The notes below the pieces were generated by a model, which did not search any database, was not told the origin of the DNA, and saw only the letters and a list, made by a program, of their open reading frames with translations. From the NCBI GenBank assembly GCA_963665455.1, contig OY762279.1:4092001-4156000 (forward strand): a stretch of DNA of 64,000 nucleotides. Reading direction: 5' to 3'. Positions 8,869-16,934 of the stretch are shown here, piece by piece. The position numbers were made by a program, and so were the translations under genes. This DNA comes from VXNE01 sp963665455. GTDB lineage: Bacteria; Pseudomonadota; Gammaproteobacteria; Pseudomonadales; Azotimanducaceae. Positions within the stretch are counted from its first letter, which is position 1. Each line of letters starts with the position of its first letter.

Positions 8869-11745
8869 ATGACTCCGCCGCAATCTCCGTCCGACCCCAC
8901 AACCACGCCAATTCTCAACACCCCCTACGACCCGCCGCAGTGGCATTGGAGCCTAGACGCGGATTTCCGTGCGTGCGCGCCGGTCCTGCCCGGTCGTCGA
9001 CCGAGCGGGGCGTACCTGCCCGTGCCCAAGCCGCGGCGCGTGGCCCAGCTGAATCTCGGAGACCAGCAACAGTCCTGTAGCCAGATTGAACCTCACGTCC
9101 AGATCAACCGTATCCGGGATGCGGTGCAGGCTTGGCGCGAAGCCGGCTATCCCGGCGCGACCGTCGAAACCATGAGTCTGATCGAGTATTGGAACCACCC
9201 TGATCGGGAGGGCCTCAAGCCGTATTTCTGCCAACTTGATGCCGTCGAAACGGCCATCTACCTGCGCGAAGCGGACGACGACCAGAGGGAGCCCATCAAC
9301 GAAACCTTGCGCGACATCAACGCCGAACACAACGGCGGCATCCCCCGCGTCGCGCTCAAGCTGGCCACCGGCACGGGCAAGACCTTGGTCATGGCGATGT
9401 TGATTCTCTGGCAGGCCAAGAACGGCTACTGCCGGGACTTCGTGCTGCTCGTCCCCAATCTGACCATCCGCGACCGGCTCGGGGAATTGCGGAGCGGCAG
9501 CGCGCTCTACGACGAACTCCGGCCTCCCGCGGACAAGACGCGATTCAACGTCACGGTGCTCAACTTCCAGGCGTGGCAGCAAAGAACCGGAATCGGCGTC
9601 GAGGGGTCCATCACGGAAGCGCAGAAGCGACTGGTCGGCTTGGACGAACGGTATCGGGATGCAACCACGGAGAGCGAGGACGAGATGATCGACCGCCTCC
9701 TGGCGGCGCATAGGGGGCGGCAGTCCCTCTGCGTAATCAACGACGAAGCGCACCACTGCTACAACCGCAACCACGCGCAGGGCGTCAGCATCGGCGAGAG
9801 TGCGACGGAAGAAAACCGAGCCATGATGTGGTTCGGGGCGATCAAGGCGTTGTACCAGCGCGGCAAAGTGGATCAGGTGTACGACCTGTCGGCCACCCCG
9901 ATGTGGCTGCGGAATCCCACCGCGAAAGAGCCGTCCGTGCTGTTCCCGTGGACGGTGAGCGACTTCCCGCTCGTCGACGCCATCGAGGCGGGGCTCGTCA
10001 AGATTCCCCGAGTGCCGATCCGGGACGATTCGGGCAACGACGTGCCAGCGTTCCGAAACCTGCACACGGCCGTCAAGGACGCGCGTGGCAAGACCCCGCT
10101 GCCCTCCAAGGGTTCGGGCTTGCCGCGAACGCTCGAGGATGCGCTTGCGCGGATGGTCGCGGACTACAACCGCGTGCGCGAGGCATACGAGCCTAGAGGG
10201 ATCACTCCCATCCTCATCGTGGTGGCCGACACCATCGCCAACGCGGAACGCCTGTTCGCCGAATTGGGGGGCTGGCGGAAGGACGGCAAGTGGGTCCAGG
10301 GGCGGTTCGACATCTTCTCGAACGTCGATGAACGGAGCGAGATCAAGAGTCCCGCGCCGACCTTGCTGGTCCATTCCCGCATGGACGAGAACGACAAGGA
10401 CAGCAAGCTGGCGGGGAAGGCTTCCGACTCTGACAACTCGGCCGTTCACGCACCCGACGAGAAGCTAACCGCGGTCGAGCGCATGCAGGAAATTCGCAAG
10501 CTGTTCAACACGGCGGGCAAGCCCGGCGAACGCGGTGAACATCTGCGCTGCATCGTGTCGGTCGGAATGCTGACCGAAGGATGGGACGCTACCGCAGTCA
10601 CCCATGTCGTGGGGTACAGGCACTTCGGATCGGACCTGCTTTGTGAGCAAGTGGCAGGGCGCGCCCTGCGCAGGAGCGTTGTCCCCGAGCCGGGGTCGGA
10701 TCAGACGGCGGAATACGCGAACATCGTGGGCATCCCGTTCTTGAGCATGAACTCCAATCAGGAAGGCGAGCCCGGCGAGTCCAAGGAGCGTTGGCCCGTT
10801 TTCACGCTCCCCGGACGGGAGCGACTGCGCATGGAGTTGCCGCGCGTTCGGGGTTGGCGCAGAGACCAGCCGGGGCGTACAGCGTCGCTCAGGACGCCGT
10901 TGGAGCGGGTGGAGGCGCGCCGCCTCGCCGACACGGGGCATGTTGAGCTTGCCGGCGAGGGTGGGGACGAGGCCGGCCTCGGCACGGAAAGTGAACGCGA
11001 GCAAACCGCAGTTTGGCGGCTGGCGCGACGCGTGCTGGAACGGTGCGTGGGCGAGTGGGACGGGGACGTGCCGGCCTCCCGGATCGAGACCTTTGCATCC
11101 GTCGTCCGGGCCACGGCCGACTATCTTGCGCGACGGGGGATTGACGTGCGCCGGCGCACCACGGACGAGACCATGGAGGCCGTTAGCGCGGACATTGCGA
11201 GGCACCTGCAATGGACCGATGCAAGGGAGCGCGTCGTGGCGGTCATGGACGATCCGGCCGAATCGTCCACATGGGACCGGGACTTCCAGACGACGCTCCT
11301 CCGCTACCCGAAGAACGCGAATGCGACAACCCGGCGTTCCGAACTCAACGCGGCCGCCTGCCACAGCGACTTCGAGCGCCGGGTGGCGCGGCTCCTCGAT
11401 CAGGTGGACGGGGTGGATGCGTGGGTGCGCAACTACCGGCTTGGTTGGAGCATCCCATGGCATGACCCGCTACACGGGCGTTGGCACGAGTACGAACCAG
11501 ACTTCGTGGCCCGAGTGCCGAGAAAGGCGGGGTCGCCGGGGCATCTCGTCATCGAGGTGAAGGGGCGCCCCGATTTGCGGTCCGACGAGAAGGCGGGGGC
11601 GGCACGCGAGTGGTGCCGGCGCCTCTCCGATGGCGCTGCGCCGGAGTTCGACGGCCCGTGGGCATACGCGATGCTCGACGATGCGGGCACGGCCGAACGC
11701 GACCTTCGCGTGGGGATAGCGAAACTGCGCCGCAAGCGCGGCTGA
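8869..11745 (+). CDS. Type III-like restriction enzyme Res subunit (helicase plus nuclease)
   Basis: 958 aa from ATG 8869, which has AGGGGG 9-14 nt ahead; the frame is open further upstream without a better start. It is a superfamily 2 helicase. Motif I is LATGTGKT at about 165-172, motif II DEAHH near 289-293, and motifs V/VI TEGWDATAVTHVVG and QVAGRALRR near 570-600. The C-terminus holds a PD-(D/E)XK-type nuclease core, YEPDFVAR near 875 followed by LVIEVKGR near 895. Such proteins translocate on DNA and cleave when partnered with a Mod methyltransferase, encoded 20 nt downstream. Gene order here is res-mod, the reverse of classical EcoP1I-type loci. Confidence 0.88.
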   Translation: MTPPQSPSDPTTTPILNTPYDPPQWHWSLDADFRACAPVLPGRRPSGAYLPVPKPRRVAQLNLGDQQQSCSQIEPHVQINRIRDAVQAWREAGYPGATVETMSLIEYWNHPDREGLKPYFCQLDAVETAIYLREADDDQREPINETLRDINAEHNGGIPRVALKLATGTGKTLVMAMLILWQAKNGYCRDFVLLVPNLTIRDRLGELRSGSALYDELRPPADKTRFNVTVLNFQAWQQRTGIGVEGSITEAQKRLVGLDERYRDATTESEDEMIDRLLAAHRGRQSLCVINDEAHHCYNRNHAQGVSIGESATEENRAMMWFGAIKALYQRGKVDQVYDLSATPMWLRNPTAKEPSVLFPWTVSDFPLVDAIEAGLVKIPRVPIRDDSGNDVPAFRNLHTAVKDARGKTPLPSKGSGLPRTLEDALARMVADYNRVREAYEPRGITPILIVVADTIANAERLFAELGGWRKDGKWVQGRFDIFSNVDERSEIKSPAPTLLVHSRMDENDKDSKLAGKASDSDNSAVHAPDEKLTAVERMQEIRKLFNTAGKPGERGEHLRCIVSVGMLTEGWDATAVTHVVGYRHFGSDLLCEQVAGRALRRSVVPEPGSDQTAEYANIVGIPFLSMNSNQEGEPGESKERWPVFTLPGRERLRMELPRVRGWRRDQPGRTASLRTPLERVEARRLADTGHVELAGEGGDEAGLGTESEREQTAVWRLARRVLERCVGEWDGDVPASRIETFASVVRATADYLARRGIDVRRRTTDETMEAVSADIARHLQWTDARERVVAVMDDPAESSTWDRDFQTTLLRYPKNANATTRRSELNAAACHSDFERRVARLLDQVDGVDAWVRNYRLGWSIPWHDPLHGRWHEYEPDFVARVPRKAGSPGHLVIEVKGRPDLRSDEKAGAAREWCRRLSDGAAPEFDGPWAYAMLDDAGTAERDLRVGIAKLRRKRG

Positions 11746-11765
11746 AGGACAGGAGAGAGAACGTC

Positions 11766-14318
11766 ATGGCGCGGAGTACCGGCAAGACGCGGGGTTATCG
11801 ACACGGCAGCGCACGCCGAGCGCGTGCGCCGAGCGAGGAGGACCGGCAGATCATGCCGGACGAGGATCTGCAAAGCGTGCCCTATACGCCGCCATTGCGG
11901 GCCACATCCGGTGCCCCGAAGCTATCTTGGCAGCGCGGCGACGCCCTCGGCGAGCCAACCTCCGCAGCGCCGCTCTACATCCAGGAGCGCATCCATCCGA
12001 GCGCCTTCGTCCAAGGGTTGACCAAGAACGGCTCCGACGAGGGGCGAACGTCGTCTCTATTCGACGACTTCAACGAGCTGCCCGACGAGGCCAAGTTTCG
12101 CTGGTATCAGCACCATGGCAACTGGAGCAACCGCCTGATCCGCGGGCCGAGCCTTGAGGTGATGGCGTCGCTTCTGGTTAAGGACGACCTCGCGGGGAAG
12201 GTCCAGTGCATCTTCTTCGATCCGCCGTATGGAATCAGCTTCAAGTCGCTGTATCAGAAAAGTACCCGCTCGCGCAACGAGTCCAAGGACGCCGGAAGCG
12301 CGAACGCGGAACAGCGGGCTGCGTTCCGCGACACCTACACCAACGGCGTCCACTCGTATCTGGACACGATCCATCGCATCGCGAGCCACGCCCGGGAACT
12401 CCTGACCGAGAGTGGGAGCTTCTTCATGCAGATCTCGCAGGAGAACGTCCATCGGGTGGCTCTTGTCCTTGACGAGGTGTTCGCGCCGGAGAATCGCGTG
12501 GCGACGATCATGTTTGCCAAGGCGGGCTCCACTTCCGCAAGAACGCTACCCCAAGTCAATGACTATTTGCTCTGGTACTGCCGGGACAAAGACGCGATCA
12601 AGTACCGGCAACTCTACGAGAAGCTGGACCGTGGTGCCGTGATCCAGCACTTCAGTTCCTACGCGATGCTGGAATTGGGGGACGGGACGGAGCGCGCGCT
12701 ATCGCCTGCTGAAAGGGAGAGGCCAGATGACGAGATCCCTGCTGCCGGACGCGTGTTTCGGCGGATGCGGCTGACATCTTCACACCACTCCACCACCAGG
12801 TCCGAACCGTTCGTATGGGAAGGGCGACCCTATCCTTGCCCGGCTGGGGAGCAATGGCGAGTGTCGCCAGAGGGCCTTTCGGAGTTGGCTGGATTGGACA
12901 GGTTGACGAGTGCGGGCGGTAGCTCGCTGCTGGCGTGGAAGTGGTACGAGGACGAGGTGCCCGGCAAGCTGATAAACAACCTCTGGGGGGACCAGATGTC
13001 CCCTTCGGACATTCGGTACGTCGTCGAGACGGCCGAGTCGGTCATTGCCCGCTGCATCTGCATGACAACCGACCCGGGTGACTTGATGCTCGATCTGACC
13101 TGCGGTTCTGGCACGACGGCCTACGTTGCGGAGAAGTTCGGTCGCCGGTGGATCACCTGTGACGTGTCCGGCATCTCGCTCGCCCTCGCGCGACACCGAC
13201 TCATCACGGCGGTGTTCGAGTGGTACGTCACCCAGGGCTCACCCGAAGGCCAGAAGATCGAACGCGAGATGGGGGGCGACCCCGAGCCCGCCGCCAAAAC
13301 GAACCGCGCAGACGATCCCTCCGCCGGATTCGTCTACCCCCGCGTGCCGAAGGTGTCGGCCGCGATCCTCGCCTACGACCAGAAGGCCGACCCCATCCAC
13401 TTGGTTGACCAGCCTGTCAAGAGTCGGGAACAAGGGCTTAGGCGCGTATCGAGTCCCTTCACGGTGGAAACCCACTCTCCTCATCGGTATCTCACGCTGG
13501 AAGACGCGACAAGAGAGGATCGTGCGGCCAATGACGGCGTGCGCTCGGACGTGGAGCACCGGATCATCGACGCCATCGAGCGCGAGGGCGTCCGGCTCGG
13601 CGACGGCAAGCGTCTCGTGCTCACGCACGTTACCCCAGTGGACGGCCACACGGTCGTCACGCACCGCGCGCGCAGCCCCAAGGCCCGACGCCCGAACACC
13701 TGCATCGCGGTGTTCGGGCCGGATGAGACCGTGAACCGCTTTGCGGAGCGCAGGGCGCTCAACGAGGCGGCAGAGTACGAAGCCACCAAGTCACTGCTGC
13801 TGGTCGGCTTCGGCTTCGAGGCCAATCCGAAAGCCGAGGAGCAAGGCCGTGTTGTCGTTCACCGCGTGCAGGCACATCAAGACCTTCGCATCGGGGAACT
13901 CGCGCCCAACCGCCAGGCCGACACGCTCGTGGTCGTCGCGGAGCCGGACATTGACATCAGGAGAACCAACGGGCAGTGGACTGTGGAGGTGCGGGGATTC
14001 GACAGCTATGACCCGGCGACCGGGCAGGTGGCCGCACATGACAACATCGACGAAATCGAGCTGATGATGGTGGACACCGACTACGACGGCGCGGCGTTCT
14101 TCGCGCGGGAGATTCACTTCCCGGGGCGAGCCAACGCCAACGACCGCCGCTTGAAGCGGCTCAAGAACCAGCTCGGAAAACGCGTCGATCCCGAGCTTTG
14201 GGCCACCTGCCTAACGGCGAAGACGCGCCCCTTCGACGCTCCCGCAAGCGGCGAGGTCGCCGTTCGGATCATCACAAAAGCGGGCGCGGAGATCACGGCC
14301 GTTCGACGCGTCGGCTGA
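11766..14318 (+). CDS. Type III-like modification subunit (site-specific DNA methyltransferase)
   Basis: 850 aa from ATG 11766, with AGGAGAG 8-14 nt ahead; an upstream open extension overlaps res and is rejected. The catalytic FDPPYGI is at about 152-158. The AdoMet motif LTCGSGTTAYVAEKFG is near 443-458, so the order is IV then I (beta class), as in Mod subunits. DPPY fits adenine-N6 methylation. The long region after residue 500 (about 350 aa) is larger than in small Mod proteins and probably carries target recognition and Res contacts. The N-terminal 50 residues are basic and probably disordered. It forms one operon with res. Confidence 0.87.
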   Translation: MARSTGKTRGYRHGSARRARAPSEEDRQIMPDEDLQSVPYTPPLRATSGAPKLSWQRGDALGEPTSAAPLYIQERIHPSAFVQGLTKNGSDEGRTSSLFDDFNELPDEAKFRWYQHHGNWSNRLIRGPSLEVMASLLVKDDLAGKVQCIFFDPPYGISFKSLYQKSTRSRNESKDAGSANAEQRAAFRDTYTNGVHSYLDTIHRIASHARELLTESGSFFMQISQENVHRVALVLDEVFAPENRVATIMFAKAGSTSARTLPQVNDYLLWYCRDKDAIKYRQLYEKLDRGAVIQHFSSYAMLELGDGTERALSPAERERPDDEIPAAGRVFRRMRLTSSHHSTTRSEPFVWEGRPYPCPAGEQWRVSPEGLSELAGLDRLTSAGGSSLLAWKWYEDEVPGKLINNLWGDQMSPSDIRYVVETAESVIARCICMTTDPGDLMLDLTCGSGTTAYVAEKFGRRWITCDVSGISLALARHRLITAVFEWYVTQGSPEGQKIEREMGGDPEPAAKTNRADDPSAGFVYPRVPKVSAAILAYDQKADPIHLVDQPVKSREQGLRRVSSPFTVETHSPHRYLTLEDATREDRAANDGVRSDVEHRIIDAIEREGVRLGDGKRLVLTHVTPVDGHTVVTHRARSPKARRPNTCIAVFGPDETVNRFAERRALNEAAEYEATKSLLLVGFGFEANPKAEEQGRVVVHRVQAHQDLRIGELAPNRQADTLVVVAEPDIDIRRTNGQWTVEVRGFDSYDPATGQVAAHDNIDEIELMMVDTDYDGAAFFAREIHFPGRANANDRRLKRLKNQLGKRVDPELWATCLTAKTRPFDAPASGEVAVRIITKAGAEITAVRRVG

Positions 14319-14522
14319 TGCGTCGGATTCCGATAGTGGATTTCGTTGGAACTGGCGGCAGACTCCGAATCGCCTTTGCTGGCAGCTCACCGGAGCCGCA
14401 GGGCGAGGGTCGGTTGACTCCATGGAGACGGCAATCCACCGGAGCGGCGGTACAGAACGAGATGGTGCCGCCATGACACGCGATCAGCAGGCTATCCCAC
14501 ACCCCGCAGCAGGCGGGCCTTG

Positions 14523-14759
14523 ATGTTCACGGGACTCGAAAAACTGGTGGGCGCGATTACCCGCAGCCGCACCTATTTTGGCGTCGCCTGCGCCAGTTTT
14601 GTCGCGGTAGTCGGATTGATCTTGTTTTCGGACCTTGAGGGCGAAGCCAAGGCCCCATTCTTGGCACTCTTGGTCCCTTCCCTGCCAGCCATCGTGCGTT
14701 CCGCCATCACCGCGGATCGGGAGAGGGACGCAGGCACAGAGTCAGAACGGCGCCCCTGA
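14523..14759 (+). CDS. Small two-helix membrane protein
   Basis: 78 aa from ATG 14523; a TTG directly before it is also in frame. Two hydrophobic segments (about residues 19-38 and 45-60) are separated by a short acidic loop, and the tail is charged. The family is not recognised. It lies 204 nt after mod on the same strand, with no obvious functional tie. Confidence 0.5.
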   Translation: MFTGLEKLVGAITRSRTYFGVACASFVAVVGLILFSDLEGEAKAPFLALLVPSLPAIVRSAITADRERDAGTESERRP

Positions 14760-14859
14760 AGTCAGCCCGTTTTCGTGGACGCCCCGAGACGTATGCGTGG
14801 GGTGCGCACCCAAGGCACCCTCGTTCAAGTCGTGGGCGTCGGCAACTCGGCAAGGGTGG

Positions 14860-15768
14860 CGCAGGGCACTCGATCGGCGCCGATGCTGCCGCCGTCCAGC
14901 GCTATCGCGTAGACGGGGGCTCCCTTCGTTTCTACAAGCGCCCCGCCATGCCGCGATTGTCCGCCTGCCCTCCGGTGCCCCCCGGAACTCGCGCGGCGAG
15001 CCGGTGGCGCTACGCGGCCCGGGCGCGCTCGCCATGCGCGACGACGGCGGCGCGCTCCATCTGGCCTCCCGCCTCGGCGTGCGAGCGCGACCCGGACACC
15101 GGGCTGCTCGACCAGCTGCAGCTGATCGAGACCGACGCCGACCTGGCGGACGCCGCCCTCCTGTGGGACGCCCCCGCAGGCGTCTCCTCGCGGACGACTG
15201 CGCAAACTGGCTTGCGGTCGACGCGGCGTCCGGCCGAAGCGGTCGACTGGAGCGTCCGGACGTCCTGGCCGTCGCCGGCGGCAACCCGTCGTGCCACGGC
15301 GACCGCGCGCTGCTGGCGGGCCCCGCTGGAGAGCACCTGTACCGGGTCGCCGCCGCGCGCAACGAAATCTCGCACTTCGCCATGGACGATGGCGGCGGGC
15401 TGCGCTTCGTGGGGTCCGTGGAGGCCCGGGCGGGCGTGCTGGCCAACGGCGGCGAGCACCTCTATGCCCTCACCGCCGCGCAGTTGCTGGTGTTCGCGCG
15501 CGACGTCGACACGGGCGAACTCGCGGCCACGGGGTTCGCGGCGCCCGCGGCCGTGACGTGTTGCGGGCGGCGCGCCATGGCGGTGACGGACGACGACGCC
15601 CACCTGTTCGTGCTGGAGCGCAGCGGCGAGGTGGTGGGCCTGTTCTCGCTCGACGATCCGCTGCAACCCGCGCGGCTGGCCTCCTTCTCGCGGTTCCCGG
15701 AGGCGACGATCACCCCCTACCTGTCGTGCGGATTCGCCGCCGCGCGGCGGCGTTGGGTCTTGCGCTGA
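14860..15768 (+). pseudogene. Beta-propeller-like gene broken by several frameshifts
   Basis: Three frames each carry one part of what looks like a single repeat protein. AAAVQRYRVDGGSLRFYKR is near 14885-14945. ALAMRDDGGALHLASRL then follows, and in a second frame RDPDTGLLDQLQLIETDADL near 15089-15150. From about 15190 to 15768 the frame is long and open: LLADDCANWLAVDAASGR, HLYRVAAARNEISHFAMDD, HLYALTAAQLLVFARDVDTG and HLFVLERSGEVVGLFSLDD. The recurring HLY/HLF-x-hydrophobic strands with D-G turns resemble lactonase/YncE-like beta-propellers. At least two or three indels are needed to join them. No clear start or C-terminal end survives. Confidence 0.55.
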
Positions 15769-15874
15769 GCTACTCCCGCGACGGCTTTCATCCTCCGGCG
15801 CATCGACGACGCGCGGCCCAGCCGTGCGGGCAAGGCTCGGTTGACACGGCCATGGGCACGGACTAGCTTGAAGT

Positions 15875-16045
15875 CTCGGCAACACGGTAGAGCACCGGCG
15901 CACAGCGCCGGGCTACCTGCCAAATACCACAGCCCAAGACCGGCGACGGAGTAGCTACCGTGGCCCGGCGAATAGGCAGGACTTCTCGCGCTCTGCGCGT
16001 GTTGCCGAACGGCCCGGCACCACGCGTGGTTCTTCGCGTGGGTCT
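15875..16045 (+). ncRNA. Candidate structured RNA, copy A
   Basis: A closing stem pairs CGGCAACAC (15877-15885) with GTGTTGCCG (15999-16007). Inside it are three hairpins. P2 is CCGGCGC-ACA-GCGCCGG (15895-15911), extended by GGTAG/CTACC. P3 is ACGG-AGTAGCTA-CCGT (15946-15961). P4 is CGCGC-TCT-GCGCG (15987-15999). The conserved GGCCCGGCACCAC follows at 16011-16023. A second copy with the same helices but different base pairs lies 410 nt away. No RNA family I know matches. Orientation is set by convention, since the reverse strand would fold similarly. It could instead be part of a mobile-element end. Confidence 0.5.
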
Positions 16046-16084
16046 CCACCCTCGGCCAAGCCAGCGCCAAGACGTCGGCTAGAG

Positions 16085-16186
16085 CGGCATGCCCTCGATG
16101 TCCGCGCCTTCGACGACGCGGTGGCGGCGAACACGATCCTCGACCGCCCGGTGCATCACGGCGTCATGCTGCCAACCACGGAGTGA
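16085..16186 (+). pseudogene. C-terminal scrap of an IS21-type IstB helper ATPase gene
   Basis: The frame reads RHALDVRAFDDAVAANTILD and then RPVHHGVMLPTTE before TGA at 16184. This matches the usual IstB C-terminus, in which an A-A-x-ILDRL-x-HH-x-x-x-L pattern ends the protein. Nothing of the ATPase core survives upstream. It lies between the two RNA-like elements. Confidence 0.5.
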
Positions 16187-16283
16187 GGGGGCACACCCTA
16201 GACATCGCCCCGATGATTCCGCACGAATACGCCACTCGCGCAAGCTGTTGACAGGCCGTTTGACAGCGGGTTAGCTTCCGTCA

Positions 16284-16440
16284 CTCGGCAACACGTACAG
16301 AGCAGCCCGGCCCCGATGCCGGAATCTGCTTGTTCGATAGGCAGCCCCTTGAGTCGGCGCGGGAGTAGCTACCCGATTCGGCGAGTGGGCGAGACTCTCC
16401 ACGCTTTGCGTGCGGTTGCCGTATGGCCCGGCACCACAGT
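16284..16440 (+). ncRNA. Candidate structured RNA, copy B
   Basis: Second copy of the element at 15875-16045. The closing stem is CGGCAAC (16286-16292) with GTTGCCG (16415-16421). P2 is CCGGC/GCCGG (16307-16311, 16318-16322), extended by ACAgAGCAG/CTGCTTGT. P3 is CGGG-AGTAGCTA-CCCG (16360-16375), with the same loop as copy A but changed pairs. P4 is CACGC-TTT-GCGTG (16400-16412). GGCCCGGCACCAC recurs at 16425-16437. Paired positions differ from copy A while pairing is kept, which is evidence of selection on structure. Confidence 0.5.
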
Positions 16441-16497
16441 GCGACGTTCCGCGCGAGGTGCCGGAACACTGGCGGCACGCAAGGACTATGACCTTGG

Positions 16498-16536
16498 GCT
16501 AGGGCGATTGCCGACAGGCTGAGCAGACGCCCTAGC
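16498..16536 (+). terminator. Nine-bp hairpin downstream of RNA copy B
   Basis: GCTAGGGCG at 16498-16506 pairs perfectly with CGCCCTAGC at 16528-16536 across a 21-nt loop. It lies 60 nt past copy B and may be its 3' end or a terminator; there is no clean T tract. The remaining sequence up to 16934 shows no gene. Confidence 0.35.
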
Positions 16537-16934
16537 TTCATGGATCCTACGTGCGGGATGAGGGGCGGGCCCATGCATTTCGCCGGCAACGCGTGCCTTG
16601 CAGCGCCTCCGCGCTCGACGCGGCTGCCGCCCCCTCGGGACCCTAGGCCGCGAACGCGGCCAAACAGCTTGCGCCCCCCTGCGAACACAGCGGATACCCG
16701 CCAGCGCCAAACGCAGTGCGGCGCCCGTCGCCCCATAGTTCGGACGGGCGCCAATCGCCGCCCAGTGAGACATCTCCGGGTCCGGCAAAGGCGAACAGTT
16801 CCACGCCCTCGCCAGTCGCGAATCAGCCTCTCGGAAGGCCCCTCCGGTCGCGGAAGGGGCGGTGGAACATGGTGTCAAACAGAGGTCAAGCAGAGGAACT
16901 GACACAAGTGACAACCATCGACAAGGAGTCGCTC

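Noticed and set aside
8953..10449. Long antisense frame opposite res
   Set aside because: Composition is that of a shadow frame in GC-rich coding DNA, and there is no motif or start signal.
11481..11765. Upstream extension of the Mod protein
   Set aside because: It overlaps the end of Res in another frame; ATG 11766 has a good ribosome binding site.
16089..16274. 61-aa open frame in the RNA/IstB region
   Set aside because: The neighbouring frame carries the recognisable IstB end; this frame has no signal.
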